Shown piece by piece: positions 55,639-64,000 of a stretch of 64,000 nt of DNA. The DNA is from an uncultured Olsenella sp. (GTDB lineage: Bacteria > Actinomycetota > Coriobacteriia > Coriobacteriales > Atopobiaceae): positions 1-64,000 of the forward strand of contig CASEHX010000025.1 in the NCBI GenBank assembly GCA_949287905.1. The letters are read 5' to 3'. The notes beneath the pieces are model-generated. The model was not told the DNA's origin. It saw nothing but the letters and a program-made list of their open reading frames with translations, and searched no databases. A program made the translations under genes and the position numbers. Numbering within the stretch: position 1 is the stretch's first letter; each line of letters opens with the position of its first letter.

Positions 55639-56637
55639 TTAGATCTCGGCGCCCTGGCCACCAAAGATCTCGGAGACGGAACGGCGCATGTAGACGCTGT
55701 TGATGGCCTCGGCAAGCTCGTTGGCAACCGAGACGCTCTTAATCTTGGAGCCGGGCTTGTCGGTGGCGTCGCACGGGATGATGTCGGTGACGACGCACTC
55801 CTCGAGCGGGGCCTCCTGAAGGCGCTCGATGGCGGGGCCGGAGAAGATGCCGTGGGTGGCGGAGACGTAGATGTCGCCGGCGCCCATCTCCTTGAGCTTC
55901 TTGACGGAGTTGCAGAGGGTGCCCGCGGTGTCGATCATGTCGTCGTTGACGATGCAGGTCTTGCCCTCGATGTTGCCGATGATGCCCATGACCTCGGACG
56001 CGTTGTGCTTGGGGCGGCTCTTGTGCGCGATGGCAAACTCGCAGCCCAGGTAGTCCGCGAGGCGCTTGGCAACCTTCGCGCGGCCCATGTCGGGGGAGAC
56101 GACGACGGTGTTCTCCCAGTCGAAGTCCTTCTGCTTGAAGTAGTCGCCGATGAGGTAGAGCGCCGTGAGGTGCGTCACGGGGATGTCAAAGAAGCCCTGG
56201 ATCTGACCCTGGTGCAGGTCAACGGTGATGACCTGATCAACGCCGGCGGCCTCGAGGAGGTTGGCCACGAGGCGGGCGGTGATGGGCTCGCGCGCGGCGG
56301 CCTTGCGGTCCTGGCGGGCGTAGCAGTAGTGGGGGAGAACGGCGGTGAACTTGGAGACCGAGGCGCGCTTGGCGGCGTCGGCCACGACGAGCGTCTCCAT
56401 GAGCAGGTCGTTCACGTTGAGACCGGAGAGCGACTGGATGAAGAACACGTCGTCGCCACGGACGGACTCGTCAAAGCGGGCGTAGATCTCTCCGTTGGCG
56501 AACTTCTCGATCTTGAGACCCTGCAGCTCGAGGTGCAGGATGTCGGCGATCTTCTGGGAAAGCTCGGGGTTGCCGGTGCCGGTGTAGAGCTTGATCTCCT
56601 TCTGCAGGGGCATGGGCTTGCTCAGGTTCTCGTACAT
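55639..56637 (-). CDS. prs: Ribose-phosphate pyrophosphokinase
   Basis: Makes PRPP for nucleotide, His, Trp and NAD synthesis. The 332-residue class I enzyme shows KIEKFANGEIYARFDESVRG, HYCYARQDRKAAAREPITA (ATP site), VDLHQGQIQGFF and the PRPP-binding loop VNDDMIDTAGT. It begins one base after the glmU stop (minus strand), the common glmU-prs arrangement. Confidence 0.97.
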   Translation of the reverse strand: MYENLSKPMPLQKEIKLYTGTGNPELSQKIADILHLELQGLKIEKFANGEIYARFDESVRGDDVFFIQSLSGLNVNDLLMETLVVADAAKRASVSKFTAVLPHYCYARQDRKAAAREPITARLVANLLEAAGVDQVITVDLHQGQIQGFFDIPVTHLTALYLIGDYFKQKDFDWENTVVVSPDMGRAKVAKRLADYLGCEFAIAHKSRPKHNASEVMGIIGNIEGKTCIVNDDMIDTAGTLCNSVKKLKEMGAGDIYVSATHGIFSGPAIERLQEAPLEECVVTDIIPCDATDKPGSKIKSVSVANELAEAINSVYMRRSVSEIFGGQGAEI

Positions 56638-58029
56638 CTAGGCCTCTCTCTTCAGTCGCTCGAGTCTCTTCGAAGCATATCCCTCAACGATGCGCTGCTC
56701 GGCGCGCTCGAGGTAGAGCGCGTCGGCAGGGACGTCCTTGGTGACGCAGGAGCTGGCGCCCACGAGCGCGCCGTCGCCGATCGTCACGGGCGCGACCATC
56801 ATGGTGTCGGAGCCCACGAAGACGTTGTCGCCGATGACGGTGCGGCTCTTGTGCACGCCGTCGTAGTTGCAGGTGATGGAGCCGCCGCCGATGTTGACGC
56901 CGGCGCCCATGGTGCAGTCGCCGATGTAGGAGAGGTGCGGCACCTTGGAGCCCTTGCCGATGACGGAGTTCTTGATCTCAACGTGCGTGCCCACGTGGGC
57001 CCCGGCAAGCACGTGCGCGCCGCCGCGGAGGTAGGCGCGCGGGCCGCAGGTGACGCCCTCGTCGATGGTCACGTCCACGCCCACGGTCTCCTCGAGGGAG
57101 ACGTTGTTGGCAACGGTGCAGTTGGTAAGGCGCGTGTTGGGGCCGAGGACGCACTCCTCGCCCACGCTCGTCTCGCCCCAGAGCATCGTCATGGGGAGCA
57201 GGACCGTGTCGCGCCCGACGGTGACGTCGGGGCCGACCCAGGTGGTCTTGGGGTCGAGCATCGTGACGCCCTCGGCCATGAGGCGGGCGTTGATGCGGTC
57301 GCGCGCGATGGCGTTCAGCTCGGCGAGCTGCGCGCGGCTGTTGACGCCGAGAAGCTCGTCGGCGTCCTCGGTGGCGACGGCGGCCACGCGGTGCCCGTGC
57401 CCGCGCAGGATGGAGACCATGTCCGTGAGGTAGTACTCGTGCTGGACGTTCTCGGTGGAGAGCTCGCCGATGTGCGCGGCGAGAAGCGCGCCGTCAAAGG
57501 CGTAGAAGCCGGGGTTGCAGGAGGTGAGGGTCGCCGCCTGCTCGGGCGTGCAGTCCTTCTGCTCGATGATGCGCGTGACGGAGCCCTCTGCGTCGAACTC
57601 CAGGCGGCCGTAGCCGAAGGGGTCCTCGGGCGTCCACGTGAGGATGCCGACGGCAGCCTCGCCCGCCTCGACGGGGGCGATCAGGCGGCGCAGGGTCTCG
57701 GGCTCCACGAGCGGGCCGTCGCCGTTGAGGACGAGCAGCGCTCCCTCGTTGATGCCGGTTGCCTCGAGCGCCACGCGGACGGCGTGCCCGGTACCCAGGC
57801 GCTCCGTCTGCTCCACGCACTCGACGTCCTTCTCGTTGGCAAGATGTGCCCGCACCTCATCGGCACCGTGTCCCACGACCACGACGATGCGCTCGACTCC
57901 GGCCTCACGCGCGGCGCGCGTGACCCACGAGACGAGCGGGCGATCGAGGAGCTTGTGCATTACCTTGGGGTGACGGGACTTCATGCGCGTTCCCTCGCCC
58001 GCGGCGAGGATGATCGCGGTCTTGGGCAT
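56638..58029 (-). CDS. glmU: Bifunctional GlmU (UDP-GlcNAc pyrophosphorylase / acetyltransferase)
   Basis: Acetylates GlcN-1-P and couples it to UTP. The 463-residue protein has the nucleotidyltransferase signature LAAGEGTRMKSRHPKVMHKL (about 8-27), GDGPLVEP, and a left-handed beta-helix half rich in V/I-G hexapeptides with NYDGVHKSRTVIGD. The ATG at 58029 is supported by CTTGGAGGCTGCTC. It works downstream of GlmM (17151-18488) in UDP-GlcNAc supply. Confidence 0.96.
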   Translation of the reverse strand: MPKTAIILAAGEGTRMKSRHPKVMHKLLDRPLVSWVTRAAREAGVERIVVVVGHGADEVRAHLANEKDVECVEQTERLGTGHAVRVALEATGINEGALLVLNGDGPLVEPETLRRLIAPVEAGEAAVGILTWTPEDPFGYGRLEFDAEGSVTRIIEQKDCTPEQAATLTSCNPGFYAFDGALLAAHIGELSTENVQHEYYLTDMVSILRGHGHRVAAVATEDADELLGVNSRAQLAELNAIARDRINARLMAEGVTMLDPKTTWVGPDVTVGRDTVLLPMTMLWGETSVGEECVLGPNTRLTNCTVANNVSLEETVGVDVTIDEGVTCGPRAYLRGGAHVLAGAHVGTHVEIKNSVIGKGSKVPHLSYIGDCTMGAGVNIGGGSITCNYDGVHKSRTVIGDNVFVGSDTMMVAPVTIGDGALVGASSCVTKDVPADALYLERAEQRIVEGYASKRLERLKREA

Positions 58030-58088
58030 GAGCAGCCTCCAAGCGATGTGTGAGTCCCTTACACAGACATGATAGCGCGAGGCAGCGG

Positions 58089-58163
58089 TGGCAGGGGTAG
58101 TAGGATTCGAACCCACATTGATGGCACCAAAAACCACTGTCCTAACCATTGGACGATACCCCT
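58089..58163 (-). tRNA. tRNA-Gln (anticodon TTG), CCA encoded
   Basis: On the minus strand: acceptor AGGGGTA with TACCCCT, D-arm GTCC...GGAC, anticodon arm GTGGT-TTTTGGT-GCCAT with TTG at 34-36, and T-arm GTGGG-TTCGAAT-CCTAC. The discriminator G is followed by an encoded CCA (58089-58091). It lies just upstream of glmU and may share its transcript. Confidence 0.95.
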
Positions 58164-58188
58164 AGGCCGCCAACGGAATTGTAGCATG

Positions 58189-58260
58189 GGTGTGACAAAG
58201 GGGTCGTAGCCGAGTGTCACAAGTGGATGTGACACTCGGCTACGACCCCTTTGTCACACC
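58189..58260. repeat. Perfect inverted repeat with 33-bp arms
   Basis: The left arm (58189-58221, starting GGTGTGACAAAGGGGTCG and ending GAGTGTCACA) and the right arm (58228-58260) are exact reverse complements around AGTGGA. It lies between the AlbA_2 gene and tRNA-Gln. It shares the CAAAGGGG/CCCCTTTG heart with the 33-bp family but is longer and different at the ends. Confidence 0.95.
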
Positions 58261-58271
58261 GCAGTGTCGCG

Positions 58272-59528
58272 TCACTTCTCGGAGGTGCTGAGAAGGGCGT
58301 CCACCAGCGCGTTGTCCTGGGGGTCGGGCGAGCCGAGCGGCAGGCCGCAGGCCTCAAAGAAGTGGCTCCCCGCAAACTGGCGGGCGCGGAACGAGTTGTG
58401 GGCCCCGTCGTCGAGGTAGCGCACGCGGCTGCGGCAGTCCGTGGTGCCGCAGGAGAGCGCGCCTCGCTCGCGAATGTAGTCCCGATAGATGGGGTCGTCG
58501 CTCCACAGGATGATGCCGGCCATGTTCTCGAGCTCGTATGCCACGGCGTACTCCTGCCACGAGATGCGACGTCTGCGCACGTAGCGGTCGAGCATGGCGG
58601 CCATCCGGGACACGCGTCCCAGCGTGGCGCGCGCGTCTATGAGGCGCCCCTCCGCCGCCGCAAATACGCCGAGCTCGCGCATGCACGCCACGGCTTCCGC
58701 GCGCTTCTCGGCGTCGAGAAGAACGGCGGGCACGGTGAGCTTCATGGACTCGTCCGCAAAGAGCTCTATCGCGGAGTGTGCGTCGCTCGGGCCGCTGGGA
58801 AGCGTCGTCCTCACGATGAGGGAGTCGTGGGCGTGCTGCACGCGGCAGCTCAGGCGCTGCGCCGAGAAGACCGCCCTCATCGCGGCGATGTGCCCCGCTA
58901 CCTCCGCGCGCGAGGGGGTGTCTGCGCCACGCCTGCCCATGCGATAGAAGTAGAGGTCGAAGAGGGGGAGCGGCTCGCCGTCCGAGCCCTTCTCGGGATA
59001 GAACACGGTGCGGTGACAGAACTCCGCGATCTCGCGCCGGCGGCCCGTCGCCTTGCCGTAGAGCTCAACGAGGGCGGCTCCCGTTGCCGGCCCCGAGGTC
59101 GATCCCTCGCGAATCTCCACGACGCCGTCTGCGATGTAGGGCGGGAAGTCCCCCTCGTCCACCCGGATGATGACGACGCCCTGGGCTTCGTCTGCGGGGT
59201 CGGGCAGGAAGCGCACGTCAAAGGGAGGGGCGGGCGAGACGTGCCGGCGACAGAGCTCGCCGATGATCTGGCCAAAGTCCGCCTGCGGGCGCCTCACGGG
59301 ATAGACGGCGTGATCCTCGTCCGAGATGCCTATGACGAGCCAGCCTCCGCGCGAGTTTGCGAACGACGCCACGATCTTGGGGATCTTGCGCTGCACGGAG
59401 GGGGTGTAGTCGCGCTTGAACTCGAGCACGAAGCCCTCGTCCAGGCCCTTGAGCTGCTCGAGGTCGGCCCACGTCACCTCAACGAGTGACTTGGGCTCTC
59501 CGTTTGCGTCGCGGAACGGGCTGAACAT
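58272..59528 (-). CDS. AlbA_2/Schlafen-domain protein
   Basis: A 418-residue protein whose N-terminal half carries the AlbA_2 (divergent Schlafen) signature: FVLEFKRDYTP (about 33-43), VASFANSRGGWLVIGISDED (about 53-72) and VEIREGSTSGPAT. Such proteins bind nucleic acid or ATP and occur as regulators or in defence-related loci; the C-terminal half (about 180-418) is not recognised. The start at 59528 has GAGGCGAGTC upstream. It begins a leftward group with the peptidoglycan-binding and isoprenoid genes, but a shared role is not evident. Confidence 0.75.
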   Translation of the reverse strand: MFSPFRDANGEPKSLVEVTWADLEQLKGLDEGFVLEFKRDYTPSVQRKIPKIVASFANSRGGWLVIGISDEDHAVYPVRRPQADFGQIIGELCRRHVSPAPPFDVRFLPDPADEAQGVVIIRVDEGDFPPYIADGVVEIREGSTSGPATGAALVELYGKATGRRREIAEFCHRTVFYPEKGSDGEPLPLFDLYFYRMGRRGADTPSRAEVAGHIAAMRAVFSAQRLSCRVQHAHDSLIVRTTLPSGPSDAHSAIELFADESMKLTVPAVLLDAEKRAEAVACMRELGVFAAAEGRLIDARATLGRVSRMAAMLDRYVRRRRISWQEYAVAYELENMAGIILWSDDPIYRDYIRERGALSCGTTDCRSRVRYLDDGAHNSFRARQFAGSHFFEACGLPLGSPDPQDNALVDALLSTSEK

Positions 59529-59591
59529 GACTCGCCTCCCGTCTTGCGGGGCGCGGGCGGGGCACTCCTTTGTCGCGCCCCGCCTCGCTCG

Positions 59592-60509
59592 CTAGAGCTC
59601 GAGGTTGTCGAAGGCGGCGCAGATCGCGTCGAGGAGAAGAACGGCAAAGGTCTGGGCGTCGCCCATCGTGAACGTGGAGGTCCCCACCGGAAGCTCGATT
59701 CTCACGGTGCGCGGCGCGGTCTTGGAGCTCTGGATCGCGGTGCGCAGGCGCAGGGAGAGCGTGTCCACCTCGTCGAGGGGGAGGTTGCCCACCCCGCCCG
59801 CCACGTTCTCAGGGAGCGCTTCGGTCGAGAGGACGATGAGGGCGCGCGTCTCGGGGCTCACGTCCGAGGGGGTGTCCACGAGCTCGAGGGTGCAGTCGTC
59901 CACCGTTGCGTGGGCGAGGTTCCAGATGCGACCGGCAACGTTGCGCGAGATGGGGTCATCCGCGGTGATGGCGATGTGGGCCCTCTCGAGGACGCTCGCG
60001 GCGCGCGCAAAGCCCATGCCCCCCATGGGGTGGGGCCCGGCGGCGGGCTTGCCGCCCCAGACGTGGCGCAGGCGCTCGATGGCGTCAAAGGTGTCGGGGA
60101 AGGCCATGCCGTCGGCGAGCAGGCCGATGCTCTCCTGGAAGAGCTTCACCGCGGCCTCGGTGTGGACGCCGTAGACGCCGTCGGGCTCCCCGCAGGAGAA
60201 GCCCAGGACGTTAAGGCGCTCCTGGAGCTGGTGGACGTCGTTTCCATGGAAGTTGGGGAGGCGCAGGTAAAGCGTCCTGTCTCCGAGCTGGTAGCACTCG
60301 TCGACCAGCACCGACCACGTGGGCGCGTCTACCGTGCTACCCAGGGAGAGCCCGTGGTCAAGGCGAAAGCGGGCAACCGCCGTGGCCGTGGAGTGTCCGA
60401 ACGACCCGGTCTCTCGCTCGCCCTTGTCAATCTCGTATCCAAGTGAGGCAAGCCGCTCCTGAATGTCCTCGACGGCGGCTCCGCATGCCCCCTCAATGAT
60501 TTCTTCCAT
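59592..60509 (-). CDS. Protein with two peptidoglycan-binding-like domains
   Basis: A 305-residue protein. Two PG_binding_1-like repeats are visible: VEDIQERLASLGYEIDKGE ... AVARFRLDHGL (about 13-55) and VHQLQERLNVLGFSCGEPDG ... AVKLFQESIGL (about 91-130). The C-terminal 150 residues are not recognised. There is no signal peptide, so despite the domain type it may stay in the cytoplasm, like actinobacterial CwlM-type regulators; that is speculation. It follows the polyprenyl synthase gene after 25 bp on the same strand. Confidence 0.75.
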   Translation of the reverse strand: MEEIIEGACGAAVEDIQERLASLGYEIDKGERETGSFGHSTATAVARFRLDHGLSLGSTVDAPTWSVLVDECYQLGDRTLYLRLPNFHGNDVHQLQERLNVLGFSCGEPDGVYGVHTEAAVKLFQESIGLLADGMAFPDTFDAIERLRHVWGGKPAAGPHPMGGMGFARAASVLERAHIAITADDPISRNVAGRIWNLAHATVDDCTLELVDTPSDVSPETRALIVLSTEALPENVAGGVGNLPLDEVDTLSLRLRTAIQSSKTAPRTVRIELPVGTSTFTMGDAQTFAVLLLDAICAAFDNLEL

Positions 60510-60534
60510 ATGCTCCCAGCTTTCAAAATGCGCG

Positions 60535-61578
60535 TCAGCCCGCGCGCTCTACGAAGAAGTCTGCCATAGAGCAGAGAAGGTCGTGGGCTTCAACCGAAAC
60601 ATGACCTTCTGAGAGAAGCCCCCGCGCGATGCGCTTTGCCTCGTCGGCGCGCTCCCGTGCAAGCTCGCGGCAGCGTTGGATTCCGCCGCCCGCCTCGATG
60701 AGCTCGACCGCTCGCGCAAGGCTGGCCTGATCGGAGGTATGAGAGTCGAGAAGCCCCACGAGCTCCGCGCTCTTCTCGTCGGAGAGGTGCTCGAGGGCCC
60801 AGACCACGGCGAGCGTGCGCTTGCCCTCGGTGATGTCCGAGCGGAAGTCCTTGCCCTGCGCCTGCGCGTCACCCACGAGGTTGAGCAGGTCGTCCTGCAG
60901 CTGGAACGCGATTCCGGCTGCAAGGCCCACGTCGCGCAGGCCGTCCGCCGCCGCATCCTGCCCGCCGCCCGCGAGCGCGCCCACGTGCAGCGGCATCGCG
61001 GCGGAGTACCAGGCGGTCTTGCTCGTGACCATGTAGAGGTAGTCGTCCGAGCTCACGTCCCAGCGGGAGTCGCGGACCCAGCAGAGGTCGAGCGCCTGAC
61101 CCTCGAGGGTGTGGCGCTCCATGAGCGCGAGGTCGCGGAGCGCGCGCAGCCTGCGTGCGTCGTCGAGGCGCTCGTCGTCGAGAACCACTTCAAAGACGCG
61201 GGTGAGCGCGAGGTCCCCGGCGTTTATCGCCGGACCGACGCCCTCCACGAGGTGGAGGCACGGCTCCCCGCGTCGCAGCTCGCCCTCGTCCGCTATGTCG
61301 TCATGGATGAGGGCGGCGCTCTGGAAGAGCTCCACCGCCACGGCGCACGAGAGCGCGTCCTCGGCCGCGCCGCCCACGGCCTCCGCTCCGAGCAGGGCGA
61401 GGACCGGCCTCACGCGCTTGCCCCCGCTCGCGGTGAAGCGGGCGAGGGGATCGTAGAGGTAGCGGTCAAGGTCGGCGCCGAGGGTGCCGTCGCAGAACGG
61501 GCGTCCGCCGGAACCGGCGAGCGCCCGCTCCACGAGCGGAAGGCGATTCTCGAGATAGTCGACGAAGGACGAGGCCAT
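60535..61578 (-). CDS. Polyprenyl diphosphate synthase (trans-isoprenyl)
   Basis: A 347-residue class I prenyltransferase. The first Asp-rich motif is LIHDDIADEGELRRGEP (Asp93-Asp94-x-x-Asp97), the second is QLQDDLLNLVGDA, where the last Asp of DDxxD is Asn. GGKRVRPVL (about 52-60) binds IPP. It extends isoprenoid chains for undecaprenyl or quinone-type lipids; chain length cannot be read from sequence alone. The start at 61578 is chosen by family alignment; no strong ribosome site is seen. Confidence 0.9.
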   Translation of the reverse strand: MASSFVDYLENRLPLVERALAGSGGRPFCDGTLGADLDRYLYDPLARFTASGGKRVRPVLALLGAEAVGGAAEDALSCAVAVELFQSAALIHDDIADEGELRRGEPCLHLVEGVGPAINAGDLALTRVFEVVLDDERLDDARRLRALRDLALMERHTLEGQALDLCWVRDSRWDVSSDDYLYMVTSKTAWYSAAMPLHVGALAGGGQDAAADGLRDVGLAAGIAFQLQDDLLNLVGDAQAQGKDFRSDITEGKRTLAVVWALEHLSDEKSAELVGLLDSHTSDQASLARAVELIEAGGGIQRCRELARERADEAKRIARGLLSEGHVSVEAHDLLCSMADFFVERAG

Positions 61579-61595
61579 GCTCTGCTCGCTTTCGA

Positions 61596-62651
61596 CTAGC
61601 CTTCGTAGCCGTCGGGGTTGTGGGACTGCCAGTTCCAGGAGTCGCGGCACATGTCCTCGATGTTGAACTTGGCCTCCCAGCCCATGAGGTCGCGGGCCTT
61701 GGAGCAGTCGGCGTAGTTGGCCGTGACGTCGCCGGGGCGGCGCGCCTCGATGACGTAGGGGATCTCGTGGCCGCAGGCCTTGGAGAAGGCCTCGATGATC
61801 TGGAGCACCGAGGTGCCGGTGCCGGTGCCGAGGTTGAAGATCTCAACGCCGTCGCGGCCGTTCATCCATGCGAGCGCCGCCACGTGCCCCGTTGCGAGGT
61901 CGACCACGTGGATGTAGTCGCGCACGCCGGTGCCGTCGGGGGTGTCGTAGTCGTTGCCAAAGACGTGCACGGCGTCACGCTTGCCGATGGCGGTCTGCGC
62001 GACGTAGGGCACGAGGTTGTTGGGGATGCCCTTGGGGTCCTCGCCCATGAGGCCCGAGGGGTGGGCGCCGATGGGGTTGAAGTAGCGGAGAAGGACGACG
62101 TTCCACTCGGGGTCGGCCGTGTGGAGATCGGTGAGGATCTGCTCGATCATCCACTTGGTCCAGCCGTAGGGGTTGGTCGCCATCTTCTTGGGGCTCTCCT
62201 CGGTCAGCGGCAGGGAGTCCGGGTCGCCGTAGACGGTGGCGGAGCTGGAGAAGATGATGGACTTGCAGCCATGCTCGCGCATGACGTCAACGAGCGTGAG
62301 CGTGTTGCCGATGTTGTTGGAGTAGTACTCGATGGGCTTGCTCACGGACTCGCCGACGGCCTTGTAGCCGGCGAAGTGGATCACGCGATCGGGGCGGTGC
62401 TCGTCAAAGATCTTGGTGAGCGCCGGGCGGTCGTTGACGTCGGCCTCGTAGAAGGTGAGGTTGGCGGCAGCGTCGTCGCCGACGATGGTCTTGATGCGGT
62501 CGAAGACCTTGCGCGAGGCGTTGGAGAGGTCGTCGACCACGACCACCTTGTAGCCGCCGCTCAGAAGCTCGACAACCGTGTGGCTTCCGATGAAGCCGGC
62601 ACCCCCGGTCACGAGTACGCAGGTATCGGCAGGTGCGATCTTCTCGCTCAT
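61596..62651 (-). CDS. galE: UDP-glucose 4-epimerase
   Basis: A 351-residue extended short-chain dehydrogenase that interconverts UDP-glucose and UDP-galactose. NAD-binding GGAGFIGSH (about 16-24), the catalytic Ser in SSSATVYGDP, Tyr-Lys in NPYGWTKWM, and the sugar loops YFNPIGAHPSG and VFGNDYDTPDGTGVRDYIHV are all present. AAAGGATCTCC supports the ATG at 62651. It lies 17 bp upstream of the polyprenyl synthase start on the minus strand. Confidence 0.96.
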   Translation of the reverse strand: MSEKIAPADTCVLVTGGAGFIGSHTVVELLSGGYKVVVVDDLSNASRKVFDRIKTIVGDDAAANLTFYEADVNDRPALTKIFDEHRPDRVIHFAGYKAVGESVSKPIEYYSNNIGNTLTLVDVMREHGCKSIIFSSSATVYGDPDSLPLTEESPKKMATNPYGWTKWMIEQILTDLHTADPEWNVVLLRYFNPIGAHPSGLMGEDPKGIPNNLVPYVAQTAIGKRDAVHVFGNDYDTPDGTGVRDYIHVVDLATGHVAALAWMNGRDGVEIFNLGTGTGTSVLQIIEAFSKACGHEIPYVIEARRPGDVTANYADCSKARDLMGWEAKFNIEDMCRDSWNWQSHNPDGYEG

Positions 62652-62980
62652 AGGAGATCCTTTCGTCGTGACGAGCTTCTGCGCTCCGGTTTCCGCCAAA
62701 CTTTAGTATACGTCGCTCCGGGGTGCGCCGTGCCCACGTGGCGGCGGACGGTTGGGATTGCGTCCGCTTCGTCTGATTCGGGGCCGAGAGGGGCCTCTGG
62801 TTGAGGCTGGGACTGAGCGGGACGGGCCGGGTGAGGCTCTTCTCGCTTTGGCGAAAAGAGCCGTCAAGCCGCGGCTTTTCTCGTCCCCATTTGTGCTGCA
62901 CGCAGGCGCCTCGTGGGGCTACACTGTTCCACGGTGTGAATTTGGCCGGCGAGGGCCGACCCTGTGAGATAGGAGCATCC
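62652..62980. other. Divergent intergenic region galE / malic enzyme
   Basis: No gene is visible in this 329-bp stretch. GGCTCTTCTCGC-TTTG-GCGAAAAGAGCC (62835-62862) is a clear hairpin of 12 bp with one mismatch. The region should hold both divergent promoters; none could be assigned with confidence. Confidence 0.6.
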
Positions 62981-64000
62981 ATGGCCGAGGACGCCAAGCA
63001 GTACGCGCTGGACAAGCACAAGGAGTGGCAGGGCAAGATCGAGGTGATCACCCGCGCGCCGATCACCACGCCGGAGGAGCTGGCCGTGGCCTACACGCCG
63101 GGCGTCGCCGAGCCGTGCCTCAGGATCTCCGAGAACGTCGAGGACTCCTACACCTACACCCGCCGCGGCAACCTCGTGGCCGTGGTCACGGACGGCACCG
63201 CGGTGCTGGGCCTCGGCGACATCGGCCCCGAGGCGGGCATGCCGGTCATGGAGGGCAAGTGCGCCCTGTTCAAGACCTTCGCGGACGTGGACGCGTTCCC
63301 GCTGTGCGTGCGCTCCAAGGACGTGGACGAGATCGTCCGCACCGTCGAGCTCATCGCCGGCAGCTTCGGCGGCATCAACCTCGAGGACATCTCCGCGCCG
63401 CGCTGCTTCGAGGTCGAGCGCCGCCTCAAGGAGCGCTGCGACATCCCCGTCTTCCACGACGACCAGCACGGCACGGCGGTCGTGACCTGCGCCGCGCTCA
63501 TCAACGCGTGCCGCCTCACGGGCCGCGCGCTCTCCGACGTGCGCGTGGTCTTCTCCGGCGCCGGCGCCGCGGGCATCTCCATCGCCAAGCTCATGCAGCG
63601 CATGGGCGTGAAGGACGTCATCATCTGCGACCGCACGGGCGCCATCTACGAGGGCCGCGAGGGCCTCAACCCCGAGAAGGCCGAGATCGCCACGTGGACC
63701 AACCGCGAGGGCGTGAAGGGCAGCCTCGCCGACGCCGTCAAGGGCGCCGACGTCTTCGTGGGCGTGTCCGCCCCCGGCGTGCTCACCCAGGACATGGTCC
63801 GCACCATGGCGCCTGCCCCGATCGTCTTCGCCTGCGCGAACCCCGTGCCGGAGATCATGCCGGACGAGGCGCTCGCGGCAGGGGCCGCCGTGGCCGCCAC
63901 GGGCCGCTCCGACTTCCCCAACCAGATCAACAACGTGCTCGCGTTCCCGGGCATCTTCCGCGGCGCCCTCGACGTGCGCGCGTCCGACATCAACGACGAC
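62981..64000 (+). CDS. NAD(P)-dependent malic enzyme (partial, cut by window end)
   Basis: Decarboxylates malate to pyruvate. The first 340 residues are present and show the short bacterial type: TPGVAEPC, LVAVVTDGTAVLGLGDIGPE, FHDDQHGTAVVTCAALINA (metal/substrate) and the Rossmann motif FSGAGAAGISIAKLM. The later ACANPVPEI and GRSDFPNQINNVLAFPGIFRG are intact. The ATG at 62981 follows GATAGGAGCATCC. The end of the gene lies beyond the window. Confidence 0.94.
   Translation, partial: MAEDAKQYALDKHKEWQGKIEVITRAPITTPEELAVAYTPGVAEPCLRISENVEDSYTYTRRGNLVAVVTDGTAVLGLGDIGPEAGMPVMEGKCALFKTFADVDAFPLCVRSKDVDEIVRTVELIAGSFGGINLEDISAPRCFEVERRLKERCDIPVFHDDQHGTAVVTCAALINACRLTGRALSDVRVVFSGAGAAGISIAKLMQRMGVKDVIICDRTGAIYEGREGLNPEKAEIATWTNREGVKGSLADAVKGADVFVGVSAPGVLTQDMVRTMAPAPIVFACANPVPEIMPDEALAAGAAVAATGRSDFPNQINNVLAFPGIFRGALDVRASDINDD

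Noticed and set aside
58272..59528. ATP-dependent helicase or transposon-linked function for the AlbA_2 gene
   Set aside because: Only the AlbA_2 segment is recognisable; no helicase motifs were seen.

Overview
The window looks like chromosomal DNA of a GC-rich anaerobic actinobacterium, most probably class Coriobacteriia (Olsenella/Atopobiaceae-like). This is inferred from strong G/C third positions, anaerobe redox genes (rubredoxin, reverse rubrerythrin, an NfnAB-type pair, [4Fe-4S] cysteine desulfidase), a TsaB-RimI-TsaD fusion, a sortase-anchored surface enzyme and the tmRNA tag ending ALAA. No database search was possible.

Layout. 1-6.7 kb: tail of a CxxC protein, a convergent repeat array, RNase R (rnr), a TPR protein, smpB, a flavin reductase-like protein with rubredoxin, the tmRNA gene ssrA and a patatin-like phospholipase. 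6.7-14.8 kb: a second convergent array and a 2406-residue cell-wall GH31 enzyme. 14.9-15.9 kb: an AT-richer three-gene cassette with an ADP-ribosyltransferase-like protein, probably acquired. 16-24.8 kb: rplM-rpsI, glmM, acpS, nnr, alr, a family 4 uracil-DNA glycosylase, tsaE, a Fur/PerR regulator, reverse rubrerythrin and a DUF3783 protein. 25-34.4 kb: tsaB-rimI-tsaD fusion, ogt, a two-component system, a DegV/lipase-like/acyltransferase/TrhA cluster and a frameshifted second ogt. 34.9-40.2 kb: aldo/keto reductase, GntR regulator, beta-glucoside PTS and GH1 phospho-glycosidase, tied together by a shared palindrome. 40.4-50 kb: cysteine desulfidase-like gene, a polar amino-acid ABC transporter, a REP-associated transposase (RAYT), nadE and two lipoproteins. 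50-64 kb: groES-groEL, gltA/nfnA, pth, prs, glmU, tRNA-Gln, an AlbA_2 protein, a peptidoglycan-binding protein, polyprenyl synthase, galE and a partial malic enzyme.

The most unusual content is non-coding. (1) Eleven copies of a 33-bp palindrome are scattered over 46 kb, nine of them between 41.7 and 50.4 kb. Inverted copies flank the RAYT gene, and most copies supply the stop codon of the neighbouring gene. (2) Three copies of a 77-bp AT-rich element with inverted ends, all exactly the same length. (3) Two arrays of 25-26 bp cores at 41-42 bp spacing, in which the units flip orientation half way. (4) Long nested terminator hairpins with a conserved apical sequence. (5) A perfect 33-bp-arm inverted repeat beside tRNA-Gln. 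These look like a layered repeat ecology, with the RAYT as the probable engine for the first family.

Gene groups that work together: smpB and ssrA (trans-translation); tsaE with the tsaB/tsaD fusion (t6A tRNA modification); glmM and glmU (UDP-GlcNAc) with alr (cell wall); PerR-like regulator, reverse rubrerythrin and rubredoxin (oxidative stress); PTS, GH1 and GntR (beta-glucoside use); desulfidase and ABC transporter (cysteine or related amino acid uptake and breakdown).
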